64,000 nt of DNA from Pectinatus haikarae. Its GTDB lineage: Bacteria > Bacillota > Negativicutes > Selenomonadales > Selenomonadaceae. The notes under the pieces were generated by a model. The model made no database searches, was not told where the DNA came from, and worked only from the letters and a program-made list of their open reading frames with translations. This document shows positions 34,298 through 42,872 of this stretch, one piece after another. Numbering within the stretch: the stretch's first letter is position 1; each line of letters opens with the position of its first letter. The position numbers and the translations under genes were made by a program. The stretch spans positions 465,001 through 529,000 of the forward strand of contig NZ_WIQM01000016.1 of the NCBI RefSeq assembly GCF_015732185.1. The letters run 5' to 3'.

Positions 34298-35029
34298 TTA
34301 TACTGCACTTGCTTCTGCTGGTTTTAAAATATAATTAAGTATAAGATTTTCATAATATGCCGAATCCTTATCTTTTATTCTGGGACGTGAAAGTTCTATT
34401 TTTTTATCAAGCCCGATCCGACCGTCTTCAAGCAGAACAACACGATCAGCCAGATATACTGCTTCACTTACGTCATGTGTAACTAAAACCACTGTAAAAT
34501 TTTCTTTCTGCCAAAGGGCTTCTATAAGTTTCTGCATATTGATGCGTGTAAGTGCATCCAATGCACTTAGCGGTTCATCCAGAAGCAGTATCTTAGGAGT
34601 TCCTACAAGCGCTCTTGCCAAAGCAGCTCTTTGCCTTTGTCCCCCTGAAAGATCTGACGGCCAAAAATTGGCTTTCATTTCCAAGTCAACCGACTGTAAA
34701 GCTGCAACAGCAGCTTCGCGGCTCCGTGTCGGTGAACCGAGCACTACATTCTGCAAAACAGTTTTCCACGGCAAAAGTCTGGCATCCTGAAAAAGGAATC
34801 TTACTTCCGGATTGATAGCCGTGACACTCTTTCCATTTATTTTTATTATTCCTCCTGTGATGGTTGTCAATGCTGAAACAGCACGCAGCAATGTACTTTT
34901 GCCACAACCGCTTTTACCTATCAGTGCCACAAATTCCCCCTGCTTTATTGTCAGATCAATGTCTTTTAATACCTCTGTATCACCGTATTTTTTTGTAAGA
35001 TGCCGTATCTCAAGCGAATATCCTGACAT
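34298..35029 (-). CDS. ABC transporter ATP-binding protein (SsuB/TauB type)
   Basis: The cytoplasmic ATPase of a NitT/TauT-family importer, 243 residues. It has LIGKSGCGKSTLLRAVSAL (Walker A) and FQDARLLPWKTVLQNV, the Q-loop with the LLPW typical of this subfamily. LSGGQRQRAALARALV is the signature, ILLLDEPLSALDALTR is Walker B with D-loop, and VLVTHDVSEAVYLAD is the switch His. GGAGG overlaps the end of the permease gene one base upstream, so the two are coupled. Confidence 0.94.
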   Translation of the reverse strand: MSGYSLEIRHLTKKYGDTEVLKDIDLTIKQGEFVALIGKSGCGKSTLLRAVSALTTITGGIIKINGKSVTAINPEVRFLFQDARLLPWKTVLQNVVLGSPTRSREAAVAALQSVDLEMKANFWPSDLSGGQRQRAALARALVGTPKILLLDEPLSALDALTRINMQKLIEALWQKENFTVVLVTHDVSEAVYLADRVVLLEDGRIGLDKKIELSRPRIKDKDSAYYENLILNYILKPAEASAV

Positions 35030-35030
35030 T

Positions 35031-35879
35031 TCAAGTCCTCCTGTAAGCTGGATTCCATCGCATCATTTTTTTTGTGGCAGTGACCGCAATCAGGTCAGAC
35101 AACGATCCTAATAACGCATAAATTACCATGCTCAATACAATTACGTCCATCATCATATATTCTCTGGCGTTCGTTGCCATATAGCCGATCCCTGATTTTG
35201 CCGCAATCGTCTCAGCTACGATCAAGATCAGCCATGTATCACCAAGTGACTGCCGAAAACCTATCATTATAGAAGATATCGCTCCTGGGAAAATAATATT
35301 TTTAAACATTTCCCAGGATGAAAGGCCATATATTTTCCCCATTTCCAATAAGTCTCTGTCAATAGATCTGATGCCATGAAAGGTATTAAGGTATATGGGA
35401 AAAAATGTACTCAGCGCTATCAAAATCAACTTTGAAGTTTCTCCAATACCGAACCAAATCAACACCAATGGCAGTATAGCAAGCCGTGGTACACTTTTAA
35501 TCATCTGAATAGGTGTATTTAATATTTTATTAACCAAGCTGAACTGCCCTGTCAATATTCCCAGAATAAAACCTGTACTCCCGCCGATCGCAAGTCCTGT
35601 GAATGCTCTTATCAAACTGACTTCCAAGTTCAAGGCCAATGTACCGTCTTCTATCAGACGCACCGTTGTTCTTAACAGTTCATCAGGTGTGGGAAAAAGT
35701 CGATTAAGATACCCCGTTAACGATAGCCATGTCCAAAACAAAAAAAGAATAATAGGTATGCTCCATATTAACAACAGATTACCAGTGCCTTTTAATAAAA
35801 TTTCCCTTGACTTTCCCTTGCTGCCTAATATTTTTTTTCTTGAAACAAGAGCAGTTGCTGAATCAACACTATTTCCCAT
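35031..35879 (-). CDS. ABC transporter permease (SsuC/TauC type)
   Basis: An integral-membrane subunit of 282 residues with about six helices. The EAA loop reads GIRSIDRDLLEMGKIYGLSS and contacts the ATPase. IPMIKSVPRLAILPLVLIWFGIGETSK-like sequence (by eye, in pieces) is highly typical of SsuC. The N-terminus (about 35 residues) is longer than usual and basic. The gene lies 15 bp after the binding-protein gene. Confidence 0.93.
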   Translation of the reverse strand: MGNSVDSATALVSRKKILGSKGKSREILLKGTGNLLLIWSIPIILFLFWTWLSLTGYLNRLFPTPDELLRTTVRLIEDGTLALNLEVSLIRAFTGLAIGGSTGFILGILTGQFSLVNKILNTPIQMIKSVPRLAILPLVLIWFGIGETSKLILIALSTFFPIYLNTFHGIRSIDRDLLEMGKIYGLSSWEMFKNIIFPGAISSIMIGFRQSLGDTWLILIVAETIAAKSGIGYMATNAREYMMMDVIVLSMVIYALLGSLSDLIAVTATKKMMRWNPAYRRT

Positions 35880-35894
35880 TTACAATCCTCCCAA

Positions 35895-36956
35895 TCAATA
35901 CACCTTGAAGTTAGAAATTTCTTTATCGAAGGATCTGTCAAATAAACTTGCTGCATCAATGTTCTGCTTTAATGCTCCCAGCTTATAAAAACTATCAATA
36001 ATATCCTGTTCTGATGCTATTGTTGCACTGTCTACAGGGGCTATTCTTCCTTTTCGCTGCTTTTCCCCCGCTTCAAAAATTCTTTTATAATCTTCCACTT
36101 TTTGATTTGTTTCCTTCGCATAAGCCTGAGCCCACTCATCGGGATGCTGGCGGGCCCATTCATCCGCCTCATTTATCCGCTCCAGATAATCTACCAGCGC
36201 CGCATGCTTCGCCGGATCATTGATAGTATTAAATGCCGCATACCAATAAAAATCTCCTGAAAGTACATCTTCCGCTGATCTGAGAGTTACTGCGCCATTT
36301 TCCTTCGCTTGTATGATGGACTGATCGTAGCTTGCCAATGCATCAACATCACCTGTCACTACAGCCGATAAACCATCAGATGTAGTCATTGGCAGAGAAT
36401 CTATATCCTCCCATTTCAGCCCTGCATCTGTCAGCATTTTATATAGAAAATATTGTGCCGTAGTATTTTTGACATAAGCAACCTTTTTACCTTTTAAATC
36501 AGCCACCGTTTTTATGCTGTCCTTTGCTTGAGGGCTTACTATCAACTCCTGATTCAATGTATTGCCCTTTCTGATGGCAATTATTTTAAAGTTTCCTCCA
36601 TTTTTACTCAGGGATGCAAAAATAGGCGGTATCTGGCTTCCTGAACCTGCATCTATCTGTCCTGCAGCAATCGCTTCCAGGACCAAATTGCCCCCTCTAA
36701 GCTGATGATAATCTACTTTATATGGCGTATTATCCAATCCGGCGGCTACAAGTATCGACTGCGCAAGATCCGATGATGCCGTACCGATGCTTAGCGTGAC
36801 ACCTGTCAATTCATTATTGTATTTATTTGAAGGAGTAAATACAGTCTCCTTAGTCGGTGAGGATGATTGCTTTTCGCCCATGTCCTGATCGCTGCATGCA
36901 GTTAAAATAATTGATAATATAGTAATCAGTACAAATATTAATGCATTTTTTTTCAT
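35895..36956 (-). CDS. NitT/TauT-type ABC substrate-binding lipoprotein
   Basis: A 353-residue solute receptor with a lipoprotein signal (SIILTACSDQ, Cys at about 21). The mature part has LSIGTASSDLAQSILVAAGL, YHQLRGGNLVLEAIAAGQIDAG and VADLKGKKVAYVKNTTAQYFLY. DVDALASYDQSIIQA and a C-terminal helical lobe (INEADEWARQHPDEWAQAYA) follow, as in aliphatic-sulfonate receptors SsuA. It is the first gene of the operon with permease, ATPase and the enolase-family enzyme. AAGGGGAAA lies before the ATG. The ligand is not readable; an organic acid fits the downstream enzyme better than a sulfonate. Confidence 0.9.
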   Translation of the reverse strand: MKKNALIFVLITILSIILTACSDQDMGEKQSSSPTKETVFTPSNKYNNELTGVTLSIGTASSDLAQSILVAAGLDNTPYKVDYHQLRGGNLVLEAIAAGQIDAGSGSQIPPIFASLSKNGGNFKIIAIRKGNTLNQELIVSPQAKDSIKTVADLKGKKVAYVKNTTAQYFLYKMLTDAGLKWEDIDSLPMTTSDGLSAVVTGDVDALASYDQSIIQAKENGAVTLRSAEDVLSGDFYWYAAFNTINDPAKHAALVDYLERINEADEWARQHPDEWAQAYAKETNQKVEDYKRIFEAGEKQRKGRIAPVDSATIASEQDIIDSFYKLGALKQNIDAASLFDRSFDKEISNFKVY

Positions 36957-37020
36957 TTGCTAAATTTCCCCTTGTCTTTTATTGTAAAGTAATTTATTTT
37001 GATAATGCTCCTTATTATAT

Positions 37021-37070
37021 AAACTAAAGGCCGGAATAAACACACCTGCGTTTATTCCGGCCTTTAGTTT
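37021..37070. terminator. 21-bp perfect hairpin between iolE-like gene and SsuA-like gene
   Basis: AAACTAAAGGCCGGAATAAAC and its exact reverse complement with an 8-nt loop (37042-37049). On the minus strand it ends transcripts from the iolE-like gene (stop 37203) and lies just upstream of the transporter promoter region. The following T-run is short. The rest of the 36957-37202 gap is AT-rich, without other features. Confidence 0.7.
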
Positions 37071-37202
37071 TCTAATTAGCCCAGATTATAATAAAAAGAT
37101 TGAAGTCAATATATAATTAACTGTAATATTTGAAAATCGTATCACAAAATCCTCAGTAAGTAAGTCGTGCAGGCGACATTAAAAAATAATTATAGGAATA
37201 TT

Positions 37203-38123
37203 TTATTCTTCCGTTCTATTATTAGTAAATCGAAAACCGAGCAGTGCCTGCATATAATGATATATTTTCAATAAATATTCAAAAGAATCAGCTGCATTTG
37301 ATTGCCGTCCTGCATCTACCGTCACCCAGCCTGAATAACCAATCTTGTCAAGGGCCAGGAAAAGTTCGACAAAATCTATTTCTCCGTCGCCCGGAATTGT
37401 AAAACATCCCGCTGATACAGCTTCGGAAAAGCTGGCATTTCTTTTACTGCATCCTTTCAGCTCCTTCAATCTCATATCCTGCAACCTCACGTACGCTATG
37501 CGGCTGCCAAATTTTTTGATTGTTTGCACAACTGCGTTCTGCAAAAACAAATTGCCTGTATCCAGACAAAGCTTTACATATCGCTCATCTGTTGTATCCA
37601 TTAACTGATCGATTTCTTCAAGTGTTCGTATAACCGTACAGATGTGCGGCTGAAAACACATTTTTATTCCATAAGAGGAAGCAATTTTTCCAAGCTCATT
37701 AAGATTATTGCTAAGATGCAGCCAATCATCTCTCTTTAAAAAAGCTCTGTAACCAAGCAGAGCTTCTCCGGTGAAAAATATGTTATGACTCATTTCTCTC
37801 ACAACCAAATACTTCATTCCCAAAGAAACCATTTTTTTCAGCATTACATGAAAGTCAGACACAATACCTTTACAATTATCCGCCGCGGCAGCTATTCCCG
37901 TCACCCGTCCTGCAGCTGATAGATTTCTTAATGACAGATGATAATTCAGCATATCAGTATCCAAAAATCGACCGTTATCATCTATTTCCACCCCTTCAAA
38001 TCCCGTCAAAGCTGCTTCACTGAGTATTTGCTGTGAAATATTTACGCCAGCCGATCCTGCAAAACCATCATATTTCCACAGATCCGGAGAAATACCCAGA
38101 AACAGAGGATTTTGATAAGACAT
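37203..38123 (-). CDS. Sugar isomerase/dehydratase-like TIM barrel, IolE type
   Basis: A xylose-isomerase-like TIM-barrel protein of 306 residues, most like myo-inosose-2 dehydratase. It has LTGFEGVEIDDNGRFLD, KMCFQPHICTVIRTLEEID, VKLCLDTGNLFLQNA (metal Asp) and AYVRLQDMRLKELKG. The IolE-like end ASFSEAVSAGCFTIPGDGE is followed by YSGWVTVDAGRQ. A longer frame begins at 38177, but GGAAGGGAAGCGG precedes the ATG at 38123. It is divergent from the AraC gene and belongs with the MFS and IolG-like genes beyond it. The exact inositol isomer is unknown. Confidence 0.8.
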   Translation of the reverse strand: MSYQNPLFLGISPDLWKYDGFAGSAGVNISQQILSEAALTGFEGVEIDDNGRFLDTDMLNYHLSLRNLSAAGRVTGIAAAADNCKGIVSDFHVMLKKMVSLGMKYLVVREMSHNIFFTGEALLGYRAFLKRDDWLHLSNNLNELGKIASSYGIKMCFQPHICTVIRTLEEIDQLMDTTDERYVKLCLDTGNLFLQNAVVQTIKKFGSRIAYVRLQDMRLKELKGCSKRNASFSEAVSAGCFTIPGDGEIDFVELFLALDKIGYSGWVTVDAGRQSNAADSFEYLLKIYHYMQALLGFRFTNNRTEE

Positions 38124-38262
38124 CCGCTTCCCTTCCTTTCGCAAAATATATTTATATTCAAAATGCACTTTTTCCAATATTATTTTGTTTTTATGTTTTA
38201 CTAATAAATTGAATATATTGTTTATTATATCAATTTATATTATAATAGCAATAATAACGCTA

Positions 38263-38301
38263 ATATGTATTTTTTGCCTTTTAATATACATTTTTTGCTT
38301 A
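38263..38301. promoter_or_regulatory. Tandem direct repeats, likely AraC-family operator
   Basis: Two copies of an ATTTTTTGC-centred unit, in ATATGTATTTTTTGCCTT and ATATACATTTTTTGCTTA, with a 21-bp period (two helical turns). They sit between the divergent iolE-like and AraC genes, directly before the AraC start. Dimeric AraC proteins bind such direct repeats. A related pair lies before the MFS gene. Confidence 0.6.
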
Positions 38302-38312
38302 GGATGGTGTAA

Positions 38313-39173
38313 TTGATGATTCATACTGAACCAGGCATAATAAAACGTGACGGAGTGTATTTTTGTTCTTCAGATTCTTTTACACAGGATAATCTTTTTT
38401 ATATTTTATGGGGTGCCGTGTATTCTCTGGACAGCCCTTATCGTGTCAGCCGAAGCTATATGGATGCTTTTATGCTCCAGTATATTGTAAGCGGTGAACT
38501 GAATTTTGTTCTGCGCGGCAAAACTTTTACCGCTAAAGCCAATGAAGCAGTATTGCTGAATTGCCGTGAAAAAAATCTTTATTGGGCAGACAGGCAAGCT
38601 GTAGTAAAATGGTTTCATTTCAATGGTAAAAATACGCTGCCCCTGCTTAACTATATATATGAAAGAAATGGAGGCACCGGCCTTTTCAAGAAAAATTACA
38701 CGAAGAAAATAAAACCCTATATTGACAGCATACTAAATGAAATACACAAAAAAGATTCCAATGTTTTTTCTATTTCCCACAACATTTACAGTATCCTGTG
38801 CGAACTTTCGGCTCCTCCCGCTGTGCTTGAATCGCCGGCGGAAAAAACGATCCGGGAAGCCCTCAGTTTCATTCAGAATAATTACAGCAAATCCATATCC
38901 GTCAATGACATCGCTGCTCATGTAAGCCTCAGCACCTACTATTTCACCCGCCTTTTCAGCAAATACATGCATTTATCCCCTCATACCTATCTTTTAAGCA
39001 CTCGTCTTGAAGCCGCTAAAAAAATCCTCATATATACATTTGAGGACATAGAAACTATATCCCTGCGTACCGGATTTCAAAGTTCCTCACATTTTATCCG
39101 AGCCTTTAAAAAAGCTAATAATATTACACCAAACAATTTTCGGAAAGTATTTTATCAAAAAAGTATCGATTGA
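38313..39173 (+). CDS. AraC-family transcriptional regulator
   Basis: A 286-residue regulator. The N-terminal cupin-like sensor domain (about 30-120) contains YIVSGELNFVLRGKTFTAKA and the metal-free AraC-arm type LLNCREKNLYWADR. The C-terminal double HTH (about 185-283) has YSKSISVNDIAAHVSLSTYY, FTRLFSKYMHLSPHTYLLST and ETISLRTGFQSSSHFIRAFK. It probably responds to an inositol-type ligand and regulates the divergent iolE-like gene and the downstream MFS and iolG-like genes, as supported by the repeated motif in both control regions. A strong terminator follows. Confidence 0.92.
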   Translation: MMIHTEPGIIKRDGVYFCSSDSFTQDNLFYILWGAVYSLDSPYRVSRSYMDAFMLQYIVSGELNFVLRGKTFTAKANEAVLLNCREKNLYWADRQAVVKWFHFNGKNTLPLLNYIYERNGGTGLFKKNYTKKIKPYIDSILNEIHKKDSNVFSISHNIYSILCELSAPPAVLESPAEKTIREALSFIQNNYSKSISVNDIAAHVSLSTYYFTRLFSKYMHLSPHTYLLSTRLEAAKKILIYTFEDIETISLRTGFQSSSHFIRAFKKANNITPNNFRKVFYQKSID

Positions 39174-39210
39174 CTCTGCCGCATACTTTAACTTATCAGC
39201 CTATTCCCTC

Positions 39211-39249
39211 AAATACACACAAAGAAATCAAATTTCTTTGTGTGTATTT
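39211..39249 (+). terminator. Terminator of the AraC gene
   Basis: AAATACACACAAAGAAAT and its exact reverse complement with a 3-nt loop, followed by TTTATTTT. It is 38 bp after the AraC stop codon. Confidence 0.88.
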
Positions 39250-39313
39250 TTTATTTTAAACAAATAAACTAAAATTGCTTAATTCAAATTTAAATAAAAC
39301 ACAGCAAGAAATG

Positions 39314-39353
39314 TATATTTTTTAGCAAAATGCATCAATGACATTTTTTTATC
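39314..39353. promoter_or_regulatory. Second pair of AraC-type half-sites before the MFS gene
   Basis: TATATTTTTTAGC (39314-39326) and ACATTTTTTTATC (39341-39353) resemble the ATTTTTTGC repeats at 38263-38301, with a 26-bp offset. They lie about 130 bp before the sugar-transporter start, in a 310-bp gap that otherwise holds only the AraC terminator and AT-rich sequence. Less regular than the first pair. Confidence 0.4.
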
Positions 39354-39483
39354 ATAATGTTATCATGAACTTATCAAAAAAATATCAGTAGTGTACGTAC
39401 CTTACTCATATTATTTTCAAAATTTTAGATTGAATAATCTTTATTTTAAGATATTTTTGTTTAATGCAAAAGGGAGAGGAACT

Positions 39484-40917
39484 ATGCATCCACTAAATTA
39501 TAAGAAAAATTTATCAACAATGATATTTGTTTCCACCTTCGGAGGCTTGTTATTTGGATATGACACAGGTGTAGTAAATGGCGCGCTTCCGTTTATGTCA
39601 GCAGCGGATCAGCTGAATCTGGACGCTTTTCATCAAGGTTTAGTTGTGGCCGTTCTGCAATTGGGAGCCGCTGTTGGTGCTATCGGCATCGGTAAAGTGA
39701 CAGATCTGTACGGCAGAAAAAAAACCTTGTTATTTTTATCAGTACTTTTTTTTGCCGCAACACTATTTTGCTCAATGTCCCCCAATGTCGCCTCTATGGT
39801 AACAGCCCGTTTTGTTCTGGGGCTTGCCGTTGGTGGTGCCTCTGTCAATGTTCCCACCTATTTGGCTGAAATAGCCCCGGCTGACAGGCGCGGCAAAATC
39901 GTCACCCGTAATGAAGTAATGATCGTTTCCGGTCAATTGCTGGCATTCTTCTTCAATGCAGTTATAGGTATCAATTTTGGAGAGAGCGGCGGCATATGGA
40001 GGTATATGCTGGCATTAGCCGCCATACCTGCTGTCATACTGGGTGTTGGCATGCTGCGTATGCCGGAAAGCCCTCGCTGGCTCATCAGTAAAAATAAAAT
40101 GACTAAAGGCATTGAAGTACTCAATCTGATAAGATCTGCCGAACAGGCAGAAAAAGAAATAGCAGACATAAAAAATACACTTGACCAGGAAGCGGCTATT
40201 AAGCAAATGACTGTCAAGGACCTTGGTATTACCTGGGTGAGACATCTGATCTTCATTGGTATTGGAATGGCCCTGGTCAATCAATTCACCGGTATCAACT
40301 CCATTATGTATTACGGTACAGAGATACTAAAAACCTCAGGTTTCAGCACAGAAGCCGCTCTTATCGGCAATATAGGCAATGGCGCCATTTCGCTCATAGC
40401 GATGTGCTGCGGCATAGCGATGATGGATCGCTTCGGACGTCGCCCCATGATATTGACCGGCTTGGTCGGAGTAGCCGTCATGCTGGCTGTCATTGGCATG
40501 ACTTCACTTTTTATGCAGGGCAGCAGCCTGCTTCCCTTCGTCACACTCGGTTCAATAATCATCTATCTTGCCTTCTTCCAAGGTCTCATCGGTCCTGTAA
40601 ACTGGTTGATTATTTCTGAGATTTTTCCATTGCGTTTGCGCGGTCTGGGCATGGGTATAGCCGTAATGGTCTTGTGGATAGCAAATTTTTGCGTAGGACT
40701 CATATTTCCTATGCTGCTCGTAGGCGTTGGCCTGGCCAACACCTTTTTCACCTTTGCTGCCATGAGCGTTGTTTCTATTATTTTTGTAATAAAATATGTT
40801 CCCGAAACACGAGGGCATTCGTTGGAAGAACTTGAACGTTTCTTTGTAAAGGAATATGGCGGTAAAAACACTTCCGGCGACAGTATTGCCGGTGCTGCCA
40901 AAAGCAATATCAGCTGA
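39484..40917 (+). CDS. Sugar-porter MFS transporter, probable inositol/pentose:H+ symporter
   Basis: A 12-helix major-facilitator sugar porter of 477 residues. It has LFGYDTGVVNGALPFM, DLYGRKKTLLFLS (RxGRR-type loop), VPTYLAEIAPADRRGKIV (PExSPR region follows as MPESPRWL) and NQFTGINSIMYYGTEIL. The terminal PETRGHSLEELERFF is the family signature. This matches IolT/XylE/AraE-type carriers. An upstream frame to 39391 lacks a ribosome site; GGGAGAGGA precedes the ATG at 39484. Context (IolE- and IolG-like neighbours) points to inositol. Confidence 0.92.
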   Translation: MHPLNYKKNLSTMIFVSTFGGLLFGYDTGVVNGALPFMSAADQLNLDAFHQGLVVAVLQLGAAVGAIGIGKVTDLYGRKKTLLFLSVLFFAATLFCSMSPNVASMVTARFVLGLAVGGASVNVPTYLAEIAPADRRGKIVTRNEVMIVSGQLLAFFFNAVIGINFGESGGIWRYMLALAAIPAVILGVGMLRMPESPRWLISKNKMTKGIEVLNLIRSAEQAEKEIADIKNTLDQEAAIKQMTVKDLGITWVRHLIFIGIGMALVNQFTGINSIMYYGTEILKTSGFSTEAALIGNIGNGAISLIAMCCGIAMMDRFGRRPMILTGLVGVAVMLAVIGMTSLFMQGSSLLPFVTLGSIIIYLAFFQGLIGPVNWLIISEIFPLRLRGLGMGIAVMVLWIANFCVGLIFPMLLVGVGLANTFFTFAAMSVVSIIFVIKYVPETRGHSLEELERFFVKEYGGKNTSGDSIAGAAKSNIS

Positions 40918-41030
40918 CGTCCTTACCGACAGTTTATTATCAATAGTAATCAGACATTATAATGACATTTCTCACTGATGTTTTTATTTGTCAAAATTCA
41001 CATATTATTTATTCTAAGGAGACCGTCATC

Positions 41031-42050
41031 ATGAAAAAAATTAAATTTGGAATTGCCGGACTGGGCCGTCTCGGCAAAGTGCATGCACAAAACATTGCCA
41101 GCAAGATTGAAAATGCAGAATTAACCGCAGCGTGTTCCATTGTGCCTAACGAGCTGGACTTTGCCCGTGACAAGCTTGGTGTAAAAAACGTATACAGTGA
41201 CTACAAGGAAATGTTGTCCAAAGCTGATATTGATGCCGTTGCCATAATTACGACCAGCAGCGAACACTGCTGGCAGATAGCGGCCGCATTGGATGCGGGC
41301 AAACATGTATTCAGTGATAAACCGCTTGGTACAACAATAGATGAATGCAGGCTGGCAGAGGAGGCCGTGCTGCGACATCCTGATTTAATATTTTTTCTTG
41401 GCTTTATGCGCCGTTTTGACCCTTCCTACACTTACGCCATGGATCAGATAAAAGCTGGAAAAATTGGCAAGCCCTATATGGTAAAAGCCACAGGTATTGA
41501 TCCTGAAGCATTGGTTCAAAGTGCAATAAAATTTTCCCCGACCTCCGGAGGCATTTTCATTGATATGGCTATACACGACATTGATCTTATGCGTTGGTTT
41601 TTGGGCAGTGATCCTGTCGAGGTATATGCCGGCGGCTCGACATTCAAGCATCCGGAATTCAAAAAAAGCAATGATGATGAAACAGGCATTGCCATGTATA
41701 AATGTGCCAACGGATCTATGGGATTCATCCACGTGGGACGCACAGCTTCTTATGGTTATCATGTTGAAACAGAAGTTATTGGTACAGAAGGGACTCTCCG
41801 CATAAGCCCTGTACCGGAAAAAAATCTCTGTTTTATTTACGATCAATATGGTGTACGTCAGGAATGTGTTGGCAGTTTTCCTGAAAGATTCGCTGAAGCA
41901 TATCTTTTGGAAATGGAAAACTTCGTCAACTGCATCCAAAAAAATAAAAAACCCGATGTAAATGTATATGATGGTACCAAATCTACACAGATCGCTTTTG
42001 CCACCGCAGAATCATATAAAAAAAATTCTCTTATTTCTATCACATATTAA
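41031..42050 (+). CDS. iolG: Gfo/Idh/MocA oxidoreductase, probable inositol 2-dehydrogenase
   Basis: An NAD(P)-dependent sugar/inositol dehydrogenase of 339 residues. The Rossmann domain starts KIKFGIAGLGRLGKVHAQNI, and the active-site Lys lies in FSDKPLGTTIDECRLAE (KP motif). FLGFMRRFDPSYTYAMDQI and FIDMAIHDIDLMRWFLGSDP hold the catalytic Asp and His. These match IolG-type enzymes that oxidise myo-inositol to scyllo-inosose, which an IolE-type dehydratase would use. The ATG at 41031 follows AAGGAG; the upstream extension to 40962 is not supported. It lies 113 bp after the MFS stop. Confidence 0.88.
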   Translation: MKKIKFGIAGLGRLGKVHAQNIASKIENAELTAACSIVPNELDFARDKLGVKNVYSDYKEMLSKADIDAVAIITTSSEHCWQIAAALDAGKHVFSDKPLGTTIDECRLAEEAVLRHPDLIFFLGFMRRFDPSYTYAMDQIKAGKIGKPYMVKATGIDPEALVQSAIKFSPTSGGIFIDMAIHDIDLMRWFLGSDPVEVYAGGSTFKHPEFKKSNDDETGIAMYKCANGSMGFIHVGRTASYGYHVETEVIGTEGTLRISPVPEKNLCFIYDQYGVRQECVGSFPERFAEAYLLEMENFVNCIQKNKKPDVNVYDGTKSTQIAFATAESYKKNSLISITY

Positions 42051-42091
42051 TTTTACTGTACATTTTTTTACAAAATATCTATTCAGGACAA

Positions 42092-42135
42092 CCAAAAAAC
42101 AGTTTTCCATGCTGCAGCGGAAAACTGTTTTCTGG
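42092..42135. terminator. Hairpin between convergent iolG-like and DUF1638 genes
   Basis: CCAAAAAACAGTTTTCC against GGAAAACTGTTTTCTGG with one mismatch and a 10-nt loop. It lies 42 bp after the plus-strand stop and 54 bp beyond the minus-strand stop; T-rich sequence follows on the plus side. Confidence 0.7.
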
Positions 42136-42188
42136 TTTTACATACTACAGTTGTCAGCAAGCAGTAAATTGGGGACTTCCCCGTCATC

Positions 42189-42782
42189 TCATACCGGCAG
42201 TGCCTGCTTAACAGCTTTTATGATATTACTCTTGAAAACGCTTAGCCCAACCTTTTTTACACTTTTCGGCAGACCTGTATATAAGGAAATTTCCTCTATC
42301 TTTTTATTTGGCACCTCACATACGCCGGTATCAATAAACAGTAATTGTCCAAAATCGGCAAAACTTTGCTTTATAGCAGCCTGATCTGTATTTTTTGCCG
42401 CATTAAAGAACTGATCCCAATTTGTCACCCATCCTGCCGTCAAATAGATTGTTTTAGCGGCATCATCTATTTTTTTCTTGCAGTCTCCAAGGATCAATTC
42501 AATACAATTAGACTGTTTGAATCTGACCAGCTGCCAGTCTCGCAGGAAATCGTTAAATTCAGGATGGCATTTGGCTCCATACAGTAAAATTATCTTATCT
42601 GCCGCAATATGCCGAAGCGCCTGTAAGACGCCTTTTTTTAAAAGATCAAAATCAATATGAAGCTTAGCCTGCAGATAGGTCACTGTCAATTCACAGTCAA
42701 ATATTTTATCCTCCTTTATTTCAGACAGTACTGCATCCAGCTCAGGCTGATAAATACCGCAGGACAAAAAACATATCCTCAT
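42189..42782 (-). CDS. DUF1638 domain protein
   Basis: A 197-residue cytosolic protein starting MRICFLSCGIYQPEL, with ADKIILLYGAKCHPEFNDFL and IYLTAGWVTNWDQFF; these fit DUF1638. Members are often found near corrinoid methyltransferase genes of anaerobes, but none is adjacent here, so function is not inferred. Two Cys (in SCG and AKC) could bind a metal. GAAGGGAATA lies about 10 bases before the ATG at 42782. It stands alone between convergent and co-directional neighbours. Confidence 0.75.
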   Translation of the reverse strand: MRICFLSCGIYQPELDAVLSEIKEDKIFDCELTVTYLQAKLHIDFDLLKKGVLQALRHIAADKIILLYGAKCHPEFNDFLRDWQLVRFKQSNCIELILGDCKKKIDDAAKTIYLTAGWVTNWDQFFNAAKNTDQAAIKQSFADFGQLLFIDTGVCEVPNKKIEEISLYTGLPKSVKKVGLSVFKSNIIKAVKQALPV

Positions 42783-42872
42783 ATCACAAATATTCCCTTC
42801 AACACACATCTATTGCGGCCACTCCAATATCACCGATTTGCCGATTAAGCCAGCGGCTTTAAATTGTATAAT

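Noticed and set aside
40563-40907. Minus-strand frames inside the sugar-porter gene
   Set aside because: Antisense shadows of a clear MFS coding sequence.
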